Shown: piece by piece, positions 26,160 through 34,518 of the stretch
Numbering within the stretch: position 1 is the first letter of the stretch
Layout: each line of letters begins with the position of its first letter
Assembly: GCA_001770015.1 (NCBI GenBank)
Contig: MEQB01000001.1
Location: forward strand, 62,001-126,000
Reading direction: 5' to 3'
Length of the DNA stretch: 64,000 bases
From: Bdellovibrionales bacterium RIFOXYC1_FULL_37_79
Lineage (GTDB): Bacteria; Bdellovibrionota; Bacteriovoracia; Bacteriovoracales; Bacteriovoracaceae
Notes under the pieces: generated by a model
Databases searched by the model: none
What the model was told of the DNA's origin: nothing
Seen by the model: only the letters and a program-made list of their open reading frames with translations
Made by a program: the position numbers and the translations under genes

Positions 26160-26266
26160 ATTAATAATTCATGTCAGAAGTTTAATCCAGAGAAAAAGGA
26201 TCAATTAATAAAAGAAAATTACTTCATTGTATGCAAGTGATCTATTTGCTCATGTCAAACATTTTT

Positions 26267-26293
26267 TAAAGTATCTCTTTTAATTTCCGATAT
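26267..26293 (+). promoter_or_regulatory. Sigma-28 (FliA) promoter for motAB
   Basis: TAAAGTAT (26267-26274), 11 bp, then TCCGATAT (26286-26293). This closely matches the flagellar sigma-28 consensus TAAAGTTT-N11-GCCGATAA, including the core CGAT, and lies about 68 bp before motA. Recognition by FliA is inferred. Confidence 0.75.
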
Positions 26294-26360
26294 TTGAATC
26301 AAGAAAGAAAATAAACTGATGGATAGATAATAATTCGTTAAAAGATGAGGAAGAAGGTTT

Positions 26361-27125
26361 ATGGATATTACAACGATTATTGGCCTGGTCTTTGTTTCGG
26401 TCGCCATTATTGGATCCATTTTAACTGGTGCCGACTTGATACTTTTTGTAGATATACCCTCGGTAATCTGTGTTGGTGGTGGTTTGATTGGTGCTACCTG
26501 TATAAAATGGCCAATAGAAGTCATCAAAACGGTCGCTACTGTTATGATGAAAACTATTTTTATTACTCCAGTTGATCCGAAAAAAACTATTGATGAAATA
26601 GTAAAGCTGGCGGAAACCGCCAGAAGAGAATCAGTGTTTGCTCTTGAGAAAGTTCAAATTGATGATATTTTTTTAAAGAAGGCCATGAATCTGGCCGCTG
26701 ATAACCGACCCCCTGAAGTGTTGCAATCCATTTTGCAGTTGGAAATTGATTCCATGGAGGAGCGTCACAAGGTAGGTGTCATGGTGCTTGATGGTATGGG
26801 CGCTGATGGCCCGGCTTTTGGAATGCTTGGAACATTGATTGGTTTGGTTATTATGTTGCAAAACCTTTCCGATCCCTCATCCATTGGTCCGGCTATGGCG
26901 GTTGCTCTTTTAACCACCTTCTATGGTTCGGTCGTGGCAAATGCTATCGCACTTCCTATGAAGGTCAAGATCGAATATCGATCTAAGAGCGAAGTGATGA
27001 AAATGAATATTATCATTGCGGGGACTTTGGGTATTGTGGCCGGGGAAAACCCACGACTAATTAGAGAGAAATTGAATTCATTTTTACCACCGAAGCAAAG
27101 AGCGCTTGAGGAAACTAAAGAATAG
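26361..27125 (+). CDS. motA: Flagellar stator protein MotA
   Basis: Inner-membrane stator subunit that, with MotB, uses ion flow to turn the flagellum. Four transmembrane segments are visible (about 4-22, 29-50, 148-168 and 180-202), with the family signature GPAFGMLGTLIGLVIMLQNL and GPAMAVALLTTFYGSVVAN. The cytoplasmic loop between segments 2 and 3 carries charged residues that contact FliG. Length 254 aa is standard. GAAGAAGG precedes the ATG. A sigma-28-type promoter lies upstream, and motB follows after 23 nt. Confidence 0.94.
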   Translation: MDITTIIGLVFVSVAIIGSILTGADLILFVDIPSVICVGGGLIGATCIKWPIEVIKTVATVMMKTIFITPVDPKKTIDEIVKLAETARRESVFALEKVQIDDIFLKKAMNLAADNRPPEVLQSILQLEIDSMEERHKVGVMVLDGMGADGPAFGMLGTLIGLVIMLQNLSDPSSIGPAMAVALLTTFYGSVVANAIALPMKVKIEYRSKSEVMKMNIIIAGTLGIVAGENPRLIREKLNSFLPPKQRALEETKE

Positions 27126-27148
27126 TTTTTTGAAAAAGAAGGTGAGTC

Positions 27149-28006
27149 ATGGCCGATGAAAATGCAAAAACCGCTCCCGCAGCTCCAGAACCTCCCGCCA
27201 AGAAAGGAGGAGGTGGATGTCCGCCTTGTTTACCTGGTTGGTTTGCAACTTATTCGGATATGGTGACCCTTTTATTGACGTTTTTTGTTTTGCTTTTGTC
27301 ATTTGCTAAAACGGAAACATCCAAATATGAATCGGCGCTTGGATCAATTCGAGATGCCTTTGGAGGGAATGTTCTGATTCAAGGAGAGGTTCTTCAGCAG
27401 GGAAAATCACCGGATGATTATCCAACCATGATTGAAAGTCAGCAGCCTATTAAGCCTTTTCCAATTGAATTTCTTACGATGGAAGGTCTTTTAGATAAAC
27501 ACGAAATCAATCGGGCATCCACCGAAGATTTAGAATTGATGAAAAAAGATTTAAAAGATTACGAACTGGCTGAATCGGTGGAAGTTTATGAAATGCCAGA
27601 AGGTATAAAGGTGGTACTTAAGGATAGTTTGATTTTTAAAGAAGGGACTGCCACCTTATCGGATCAAGGTTTGGCGGTAGAGGTTTTTAAAAGATTGGTG
27701 AAGATGCTTTCGGAAGGAAAATGGGTCATCTTTATTCAAGGCCATGCGGCCAGAGGAGAAACTTCGGTTGATGGTAAATTGGATGCTTTTGCGCTTTCTG
27801 CCTATCGGGCAACTGAAGTGAGTCGCTCTCTGATTGAAAGAGGGGTTCCTCATAAAGTGATCACCACCGTTTTTTATGGGGATTCAAGGCCTTTGGTGAT
27901 GCCTGGAAAAAAACAATCTGAGATTGATTATCTAAGTCGACGGGTAGAGTTTAGCCTGGGAAAAACTGATTTATCAACGCTTGGGCATAAAGTCTATGTT
28001 CATTAG
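27149..28006 (+). CDS. motB: Flagellar stator protein MotB
   Basis: Stator subunit that anchors to peptidoglycan and carries the ion-binding aspartate. The single membrane helix follows Tyr-Ser-Asp (Asp37 in YSDMVTLLLTFFVLLLSFA), matching the essential Asp of E. coli MotB. The N-terminus is Ala/Pro-rich and has GGGGCPPCLPGW just before the membrane; the two Cys are unusual. An OmpA-like peptidoglycan-binding domain fills about 160-270 (WVIFIQGHAARGE, LSAYRATEVSRSLIERG, SRRVEFSL). The ATG of the next gene directly abuts its stop codon. Confidence 0.93.
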   Translation: MADENAKTAPAAPEPPAKKGGGGCPPCLPGWFATYSDMVTLLLTFFVLLLSFAKTETSKYESALGSIRDAFGGNVLIQGEVLQQGKSPDDYPTMIESQQPIKPFPIEFLTMEGLLDKHEINRASTEDLELMKKDLKDYELAESVEVYEMPEGIKVVLKDSLIFKEGTATLSDQGLAVEVFKRLVKMLSEGKWVIFIQGHAARGETSVDGKLDAFALSAYRATEVSRSLIERGVPHKVITTVFYGDSRPLVMPGKKQSEIDYLSRRVEFSLGKTDLSTLGHKVYVH

Positions 28007-28903
28007 ATGAATTCAAAAAAAGAAATAGGATTTTGTTTTCTAGATGAGTATGCGAATTTTGAAATTGCCCTAAAAAGCGTATTTGAGTGTTCAAAATCTT
28101 ATCTAAAAAAAATCATTGGAAATAAGAAAAAATTAAGCCAAAAAGTTTATGCCAGGAGAGAGTATGCCATTGATTTAAACCTGGTTAATCATTTAATGAT
28201 TAATCCGATTTATTGTGGGAAGCCTTTGGCAATCTTGTTTCAAGATGAGAATTATCTGGTTTTAAATAAAATCCCTGGCATTCATGCTCATCCCCATTTT
28301 TATGATGAAAGTGATAATTGTTTGAGTTTTCTAAGGCAGGAGTTTGATCCTAAGATATTAGAAGTGAATAAAAACTTTTATGATCGGGGGTTGTTATTCC
28401 GTCTTGATCTGGTTACTTCGGGAGTACTGGTTTACGTGAAAAAGGAAATTTTATTAAAGAAGTTAAGAGATCAATATGAGGATCTGGTGAAAAAGAAGAC
28501 CTATCTGGCAGTGGTGGAGGGCCAACTGGAACAAGCATATCATCTTACTCATTACTTCAGAAAATCCCAGTTTAAGGGGAAAAAGATGAGCGTTACTGAT
28601 CATGACACAGAAGGGGCAAAACCGGGAATCTGCATGGTTAATCCTCTTAAATTCAATCGGGAAGAAAATGTTTCTTTAGTAAAAATTGAGTTAAAAACCG
28701 GACTTCGACATCAAATAAGGGCCCAGCTTGCTCACCTTGGTTTTCCTATTTTGGGGGATGAACTGTATGGAGGCAAGAAGGCGCCAAGGGTTTTTTTGCA
28801 CGCTTATAACTACGAAATAAATGTTCCGGGTACATATTTGAACGTATTTTCCAAGGACCCCAGTCTATTTGACATATTCTTTGACCTGGACACTTGTCTT
28901 TAA
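28007..28903 (+). CDS. RluA-family RNA pseudouridine synthase
   Basis: Converts selected uridines in rRNA or tRNA to pseudouridine. The catalytic-Asp motif reads FRLDLVTSGVLVYV where RluA enzymes usually have HRLDxxTSG; the Asp is kept and the preceding His is Phe. The C-terminal motif TGLRHQIRAQLAHLGFPILGD (21 residues) and the LHAYNYEI segment are intact. The 70-residue N-terminal part may hold a degenerate S4 domain. It begins immediately after the motB stop and probably shares that transcript. The last 39 nt overlap the oppositely oriented next gene. The target RNA cannot be told from the sequence. Confidence 0.88.
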   Translation: MNSKKEIGFCFLDEYANFEIALKSVFECSKSYLKKIIGNKKKLSQKVYARREYAIDLNLVNHLMINPIYCGKPLAILFQDENYLVLNKIPGIHAHPHFYDESDNCLSFLRQEFDPKILEVNKNFYDRGLLFRLDLVTSGVLVYVKKEILLKKLRDQYEDLVKKKTYLAVVEGQLEQAYHLTHYFRKSQFKGKKMSVTDHDTEGAKPGICMVNPLKFNREENVSLVKIELKTGLRHQIRAQLAHLGFPILGDELYGGKKAPRVFLHAYNYEINVPGTYLNVFSKDPSLFDIFFDLDTCL

Positions 28904-29359
28904 GTGCTCTGCAATTATTTTACTATCGGTTAAGGTTGCAAAACGAGCGAGGTGCTTGCCTTCCGTCCTGGCAGAGATGTTCATTTTATTGGATTCAAAT
29001 AAGACGACCACCCAAGGTACTCTCTCAAGGCTATCGTTAGCACAATTTTTTGAGATAAAAAAAATAGAATTGGCCAGTTCTCGGTACATGGCTGCCTTGT
29101 ACTTATAATCATCCTTATATGATTCTCGCTTGATGTTTGATGAGATGGTGATAATCATGTTTTTATCATCACATTCTGATTTCCAATTCTTGGCAATCCT
29201 TTTATCAAGCATGACTAGGGCGGATCGGCAGGAGGTGGCCTGTAACTTGTCAAAATGATCTTTGAAAACACCTTTGTTTTTTAACTGAAATAGGAAAATG
29301 ACCATAAATAGAATGCCCACCATAAGTACTGGATATGCCATTAGCTTTTTTATTATCAT
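28865..29359 (-). CDS. Hypothetical membrane-anchored protein
   Basis: Unrecognised protein of about 164 residues with one N-terminal transmembrane helix (about 7-26, YPVLMVGILFMVIFLFQL) and a soluble, presumably periplasmic remainder with three Cys. The start is uncertain: ATG 29359 is preferred, GTG 29371 lies four codons earlier, and neither has a good ribosome site. Its 3' end overlaps the tail of the pseudouridine synthase gene by 39 nt in the opposite direction. The amino-acid composition looks like a genuine protein. No function is proposed. Confidence 0.6.
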   Translation of the reverse strand: MIIKKLMAYPVLMVGILFMVIFLFQLKNKGVFKDHFDKLQATSCRSALVMLDKRIAKNWKSECDDKNMIITISSNIKRESYKDDYKYKAAMYRELANSIFFISKNCANDSLERVPWVVVLFESNKMNISARTEGKHLARFATLTDSKIIAEHLKTSVQVKEYVK

Positions 29360-29570
29360 CGATATGCTCACTTTTTATATAAAAATAAAGATATTTAACA
29401 AATTCACGGTTTTAGTATTCATTAAAAAAATATATTTGGCAAAGGACTAAAGATAGAGGCCTTAAAAGCCGACTAGATTAGTGTGTTATTAATGATGGGC
29501 CGAATAAACAGATTATTAAAAGCAAGCCTGCATTCCTCTAAAATGGCTTGCTATACGCAGGAGTCTGAGC

Positions 29571-30134
29571 GTGGGCGATGAGAATGCCGTGGTTGTTATT
29601 AATGAGGCCTTAAAACAAAAGAAAGTGTTGAGTCTGACCGTTCACGATGAAATCACCGAGGTTTATCCACACCTGCTTATTTATGTGGACGGAACCCTGA
29701 CTTTGATTGGTGAGCATTTACCAGGTCGTATTTTAATTAATATCCCTACAGGTATAATTCAAAAAATTAAGCTGGTTAAACGGAAATATGTGGCGAATTT
29801 TATGGGGATGCAGCTGGAAGGATATGTCAGAGAGCTAAGGAGCATGAATGGTAAAGAGGATCGGTTAATTTTGAAGATAAGGGCGGGGGAGAATTTTGAA
29901 ATTTTGCCGCCTTATCAATTGCTTTTAAACAGGTATATTGTCAAGACTCCTAATCAGGATTTGATATGGGCCGCCACCTTGGAGATGACTCCGGATCTAT
30001 TGGATTGGTTTGATCAAATAAAGGACAAGGTCGAAATTATTGCGCCTGAATCATTTAAAAGAGATTTTTTTGAATATCTTGAAAAGAAGATTGCCTTAAT
30101 ACCAATGCATAAATATTATCCTAAAGTGTCTTAA
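29571..30134 (+). CDS. WYL-domain-like protein without a helix-turn-helix
   Basis: A 187-residue soluble protein. The N-terminal 75 residues (INEALKQKKVLSLTVHD, VYPHLLIYVDGTLTLIGEH, IPTGIIQKIKLVKRKY) follow the beta-rich pattern of WYL domains, and the C-terminal part (DLIWAATLEMTPDLLDWF, KVEIIAPESFKRDFFEYL) resembles the WCX extension. WYL regulators usually carry a DNA-binding domain before this; none is present here. The start is GTG 29571 with AGGAG 7 nt upstream. If the assignment is right, it may sense nucleic acid or nucleotides as a free-standing module. It is a pattern call; a profile search could overturn it. Confidence 0.5.
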   Translation: MGDENAVVVINEALKQKKVLSLTVHDEITEVYPHLLIYVDGTLTLIGEHLPGRILINIPTGIIQKIKLVKRKYVANFMGMQLEGYVRELRSMNGKEDRLILKIRAGENFEILPPYQLLLNRYIVKTPNQDLIWAATLEMTPDLLDWFDQIKDKVEIIAPESFKRDFFEYLEKKIALIPMHKYYPKVS

Positions 30135-30160
30135 TCAGGGTATTTTAATAATGAAAATGA

Positions 30161-30766
30161 ATGGGGGACTTTATTAAAGGAATGTCCAAGCACTTTTTTC
30201 TTATCTCTTTTCTGCCGGCAGTTTTTTATTGGTATCTGGAATCCTATTACGAACCTAAAATTGCAGCGGTCGGGGGCGTTTTGCTGGCCTTGATAGAAAT
30301 TATCTTTGAAAAAATATGTATGAAGCATGTTCATTCAATATCCAAGGCCAATTTTTTTCTGATCTTTTTTTTGGGAACCTTGTCTTTTTTTGATAACCAG
30401 GGAATCTGGTTTAAATTGCAACCTGGTATAACTGGCATTGGTATTGGGGCTTTTTTAATGTTCAAGGTCTTAACCGGAAAAGGTCTTTTATTTGAGATGA
30501 TGGAATCACTGAGTGATCCACGCAAAATGCCTCCGCTTGAAATCATGACGAAATTTGAAACTCACACAGCCTTGTTTTTTGTGGGGTATGGTGTCTTTAT
30601 GGGGTTGGTGGCCTTTTATGCAACTACTGGCCAATGGACCTTTTTTAAAACGATCGGCTTTTATCTAGTTTCCATAGTCTTTTTATTGATTGAACTTATT
30701 TGGTTGAAAGTAGCGATGAGAAGATGGTTTTTAAGGAAAAATGAAGAGATGATTAAAAAATTCTAG
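30161..30766 (+). CDS. YciB/IspZ-like membrane protein
   Basis: A 201-residue membrane protein with about five to six hydrophobic segments. The pattern LPAVFYWYLESYYEPKIAAVGG near the start, a middle FFLGTLSFFDNQGIWFKLQPGI, and an FFKTIGFYL segment near the C-terminus resemble the YciB (intracellular septation protein A) family, which has a conserved lysine in KPT and an N-terminal LP motif. The similarity is partial. ATG 30161 is the likely start; its upstream AATGAAAATGA is a weak ribosome site. The downstream neighbour converges with a 10-nt gap. The alternative is an unrelated hypothetical membrane protein. Confidence 0.55.
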   Translation: MGDFIKGMSKHFFLISFLPAVFYWYLESYYEPKIAAVGGVLLALIEIIFEKICMKHVHSISKANFFLIFFLGTLSFFDNQGIWFKLQPGITGIGIGAFLMFKVLTGKGLLFEMMESLSDPRKMPPLEIMTKFETHTALFFVGYGVFMGLVAFYATTGQWTFFKTIGFYLVSIVFLLIELIWLKVAMRRWFLRKNEEMIKKF

Positions 30767-30776
30767 TGAGTTCAGG

Positions 30777-31829
30777 TTAGAAGGTTTTCATTAAATCACT
30801 TTGATATTTCACGGCATCTTCGTGGATGGTGGTAAACAGCTCTTCAATCATCTCCTTTGAAAGTCCCAGGGATTGTCCCCACTTGATTCTTTCTTGACAG
30901 ATTTTTTGAAAACGACCAAGTTGCAGGGGACCTATGTTGTTTTGAAATTTGAGTTTGGCAATTTCCGTTACCACTTCTTTGCGACTGGCCAGTTGATGAA
31001 GCATCTCATGATCAATTTTGTCGATTTGACCCCGAAGCTCTTCTAATTTCTCCAGATAACTTTGATTAGTGGAGTTTTCCTTTCTCTTTTTTAAACGTTC
31101 GATGATTTCTACAAACTGAGCGGGAGTGATTTGTTGCTGCTGATCCACCAAGGCTCGCATTGGATCATTGTGAACTTCAAGCATAAGTCCTTTCATATTT
31201 AAGTCGAGGGCCTTTTGGGAAATTTGTTCGATATACTGGCGATTCCCTGAAATATGGCTGGGATCGCATAGAAGGGGAAGATCCGGGTATCTTTTTATTA
31301 TTTCGATGGGAATTTTCCAAATCGGATCGTAGCGATAGGGGGCAGGATTTAAAGAAGTGAATCCTCGATGAACAAGCATGATTTTTTTGATTCCGGCCTG
31401 TTTTATCCGTTCAATGGCCCCAATCCAAAGGGAAATATCGGCGTTGATGGGATTTTTTATTAAGACGGTGGTATCGGTACCGCTTAGTGCATGGGCCAGT
31501 TCTTTGACTGAAAATGGATTGACCGAGGTACGGGCCCCGATCCATAAAATGGAAATATTATGTTTTAACGCCTTCTCGACATGAGCGGGAGTGGCGACTT
31601 CAGTTGCCACCAAAATATCCAGTTCTTTTTGTACATCCTCCAGCCACAAAAGGCCGCTCTCGCCAGGTCCCTCATAGGTTCCAGGCATCGTTCGGGGTTT
31701 CCATATGCCGGCACGAAAAATATCGACTTTGCCAGTTTCTTTCAGTGCTTGGGCAATTTGAAAAACTTGCTGTCTGTTTTCAGCGCTACATGGACCGGCA
31801 ATAATTAATGGTGAGTGGTTGTGGAACAT
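30777..31829 (-). CDS. aroF: Bifunctional DAHP synthase / chorismate mutase
   Basis: Two shikimate-pathway activities in one 350-residue protein. Residues 1-260 are a 3-deoxy-D-arabino-heptulosonate-7-phosphate synthase (IIAGPCSAEN, FRAGIWKPRTMPGTYEG, IGARTSVNPFSV, LLCDPSHISG) of the short, KDO8P-synthase-like type. Residues about 270-350 are an AroQ-type chorismate mutase (LRGQIDKIDHEMLHQLASRKEVV, here split at 23 residues; KLKFQNNI). The synthase-then-mutase order is the one known from Bacteroidetes-type enzymes, where the mutase domain also confers feedback control. It is a single minus-strand gene, 13 nt downstream of glgP. The gene symbol is approximate. Confidence 0.92.
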   Translation of the reverse strand: MFHNHSPLIIAGPCSAENRQQVFQIAQALKETGKVDIFRAGIWKPRTMPGTYEGPGESGLLWLEDVQKELDILVATEVATPAHVEKALKHNISILWIGARTSVNPFSVKELAHALSGTDTTVLIKNPINADISLWIGAIERIKQAGIKKIMLVHRGFTSLNPAPYRYDPIWKIPIEIIKRYPDLPLLCDPSHISGNRQYIEQISQKALDLNMKGLMLEVHNDPMRALVDQQQQITPAQFVEIIERLKKRKENSTNQSYLEKLEELRGQIDKIDHEMLHQLASRKEVVTEIAKLKFQNNIGPLQLGRFQKICQERIKWGQSLGLSKEMIEELFTTIHEDAVKYQSDLMKTF

Positions 31830-31842
31830 GGAACTACCTTGA

Positions 31843-34410
31843 TTACTCCTTATACCAATAGACCAGTCCAGGTAATAATTTGTTTTCTAAATTTTCATTT
31901 CCAGGCCTGATGCGTATCGTGTAGGCGTATTGCCCCCCTAAATCACAAGGAATCATGGCCTTGAAAACGGTCTGGCTGTTAGTGTGTTCGATGACTTCCA
32001 TTTTAACAATTTTGGGGGTGGAGATCACACCTTTGGGACTTAGTTGCCCATGATAAACTTCCGCAAAAATTTCATCCGGTTTAATTTGGCCTAAGCTCAT
32101 TTTGGCGGTTATTTCAACTTTGTTCCCGGCCAAAACCACTTCTTGCTCTGGTTTGCTTACTTCGATGATTTTGATATCTTTCCAGTGCTTTCTTAATTTG
32201 TTATTTAAATCCGCAATCATCCGGGCATCGTTGCAAGCATTTTCGGTAAGGGCGATGTGAAGTTGTTCTGCGGGGTTATAGTAATGAGTGATGTAATCGC
32301 ACACCATTCGATGGGCATTAAAATCCTGTCCACAGGCCTTGATGGTTTTTTTCATCATGGTGATCCAGGCCAGGGGTAAATTGGATTCTTCATCTTTTTC
32401 GTAGTAAAGAGGGGCTATTTCTTTGGTGATAAGTCGATAAATCAAAGTGGATTCAACATCGTCTTGGTGTTCGAGATTTTTATACATTTCACCATGTCCG
32501 ATGGCCCATCCATGGGTTTGATCAAAGGCTTCATCCCACCATCCATCCAGTACCGATAAATTAGGAGCACCATTTATGGCCGCTTTCATTCCGCTGGTTC
32601 CAGATGCTTCCAGGGGGCGTCTGGGAGTATTGAGCCAGACATCGACCCCTTGAACTAAATATCTCGCCATATCCATATCGTAATCCTCTAGAAAAATAAT
32701 TCTTTTGGAAAATTCTGGATGATCAATTAATGCTTGAAAAATGGTTTTAATGATTTTTTTCCCATTGTCATCTGCCGGGTGTGCTTTTCCTGCGAAGATA
32801 AATTGAACTGGCATATTGGGGTCAGTTACCAGTTTTTTAAGTTTTTCCATGTCTCTAAAAAGCAGTGCTCCTCTTTTGTAGGGGGCGAATCGGCGGGCAA
32901 AACCAATGGTGAGGACTTCGGGATCCAAAATACTTTTTATGCGATTGATTTCATCGGCATTGGCACCTCTTCTTTGCAGTTGAAAGCGCAGCCGGTCTCT
33001 GGCGTAGTCGATGAGGGCTTTTTTGCGTTCGTTATGGATTTTCCAAAGCGTGTGATCAGGGATTTCATCAACAATTTTCCAGATGTTGAAATCAGCCAGC
33101 TCTTTTACATAGCTTCTGGGAGTAAAGCGGCTCATGATTTTTTCCAGTTCACCTGACATCCAGGTGGCCGTATGCACTCCGTTGGTGATGTGACCGATGG
33201 GCACTTCTCTAATTGGTAACTCAGGCCAAAGCTCTTTCCACATTTCTTTGGAGACTTCCCCGTGCAGTTTGGAAACCCCGTTGGAAAGGGAAGAAAAACG
33301 AAGTGCCAAAATAGTTAAACAGAATTCTTCAGTTTTACTTTTGGGGTCTTTGAGACCAAGTGCTACGAAATCTTCCCAATCAAGACTTAGATTTTCCTTC
33401 ACCCAGGTTTCCAAATATTTTTTTATCAGTTCCTGTTTAAAGAGTTCGTTTCCAGCCGCTACGGGTGTATGGGTGGTGAAGATATTGCTGGCCCAAATAA
33501 TTTCCCGGGCTTCGTTAAAGGAGAGATCGCGGCTTTTCATCAGGGTGCGCAGACGCTCTAGGATTAAAAATGCAGAGTGACCTTCATTAATGTGGTAACA
33601 AGATGGACGAAAGCCAAGATAGCGGAGGGCCTTGACTCCTCCAATCCCAAGTAAAATTTCCTGCTTAAGTCTGGTATCGCGGTCAGCAACATAAAGTCTT
33701 TGAGTAATGGTTTTTTGGTGCTCGTTATTTTCAGGGAGATCAGTGTCAAGCAGGATTAAGGGATTACGTCCGACTTGAACTTTCCAGATTTGATAGAAGA
33801 TGGTTTCATCTCCAATTTTCATTTTTAATTTTAAGGCCTGCCCATCTTGATCCTTAATGGGAATGATGGGCAGGGAAAACCATTCGTTTTTCGGGTAAAA
33901 TTCCTGTTGTAATCCTTCAGGATCTAGTCCTTGCCTAAAATAACCTTCCCGATAAAGAAGTCCCACGGCAACCAGAGGAACACCCAGGTCACTGGCTGAT
34001 TTGAGATGGTCACCTGATAAGACCCCAAGTCCTCCCGAATAGATTGGAAGAGATTCATGGAGACCAAATTCACAGGAAAAATAGGCCACATGTCCCTCGG
34101 GCTTTTTTCCATATTGACCTTCATACCAGGTTTTTGATTCCATATAATTGGTGAAAGAGGCGTAGATCGTATTAAGTTCATTTACAAATTCGTCGTCTTT
34201 AGCAATTTCTTCCATTCTTTTTTGAGGTAGATTGCAAATAAGCTTGATGGGGTTGTTTCCGCACTCTTCCCAGATTTCGGGTTCAATTTTTTCAAAGAGT
34301 GAAAAAGCATCCTTATTCCAGGAAAACCATAGATTGTTGGCCATTTCCAATAGCGGTTTAAGCTTGGTAGGGACAGTTGGTAAAACAGTGAATGTATTAA
34401 GTTTGAACAT
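31843..34410 (-). CDS. glgP: Alpha-glucan phosphorylase (GlgP, TIGR02094 type)
   Basis: Releases glucose-1-phosphate from glycogen or maltodextrin using pyridoxal phosphate. An N-terminal DUF3417 segment (about 1-100; MANNLWFSWNKDA) is followed by the GT35 core: FSCEFGLHESLPIYSGGLG, HINEGHSAFLILER, TTHTPVAAGNELF, HITNGVHTATWMS, GFARRFAPYKRG and the PLP-lysine motif EASGTSGMKAAINGAPNLSV with the Lys of GMK. The C-terminal 110 residues form an extra beta-rich domain. Start ATG 34410 has GGAG 7 nt upstream; ATG 34422 is weaker. It sits with a GH57 hydrolase and a GT4 synthase-like gene, making a storage-glucan module. Confidence 0.95.
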   Translation of the reverse strand: MFKLNTFTVLPTVPTKLKPLLEMANNLWFSWNKDAFSLFEKIEPEIWEECGNNPIKLICNLPQKRMEEIAKDDEFVNELNTIYASFTNYMESKTWYEGQYGKKPEGHVAYFSCEFGLHESLPIYSGGLGVLSGDHLKSASDLGVPLVAVGLLYREGYFRQGLDPEGLQQEFYPKNEWFSLPIIPIKDQDGQALKLKMKIGDETIFYQIWKVQVGRNPLILLDTDLPENNEHQKTITQRLYVADRDTRLKQEILLGIGGVKALRYLGFRPSCYHINEGHSAFLILERLRTLMKSRDLSFNEAREIIWASNIFTTHTPVAAGNELFKQELIKKYLETWVKENLSLDWEDFVALGLKDPKSKTEEFCLTILALRFSSLSNGVSKLHGEVSKEMWKELWPELPIREVPIGHITNGVHTATWMSGELEKIMSRFTPRSYVKELADFNIWKIVDEIPDHTLWKIHNERKKALIDYARDRLRFQLQRRGANADEINRIKSILDPEVLTIGFARRFAPYKRGALLFRDMEKLKKLVTDPNMPVQFIFAGKAHPADDNGKKIIKTIFQALIDHPEFSKRIIFLEDYDMDMARYLVQGVDVWLNTPRRPLEASGTSGMKAAINGAPNLSVLDGWWDEAFDQTHGWAIGHGEMYKNLEHQDDVESTLIYRLITKEIAPLYYEKDEESNLPLAWITMMKKTIKACGQDFNAHRMVCDYITHYYNPAEQLHIALTENACNDARMIADLNNKLRKHWKDIKIIEVSKPEQEVVLAGNKVEITAKMSLGQIKPDEIFAEVYHGQLSPKGVISTPKIVKMEVIEHTNSQTVFKAMIPCDLGGQYAYTIRIRPGNENLENKLLPGLVYWYKE

Positions 34411-34518
34411 TGATAACTCCATGACTTCTTCTTTAATTTGGTATTACTATTTTGTAATGCATAACAGGGGAGTTGTAAAGGTTTCAGGAATTTAACTTAG
34501 ATCAATATTACGTTAAGA

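Noticed and set aside
33197-33580. 127-codon plus-strand frame within glgP
   Set aside because: It is antisense to strongly conserved phosphorylase motifs, so it is a shadow.
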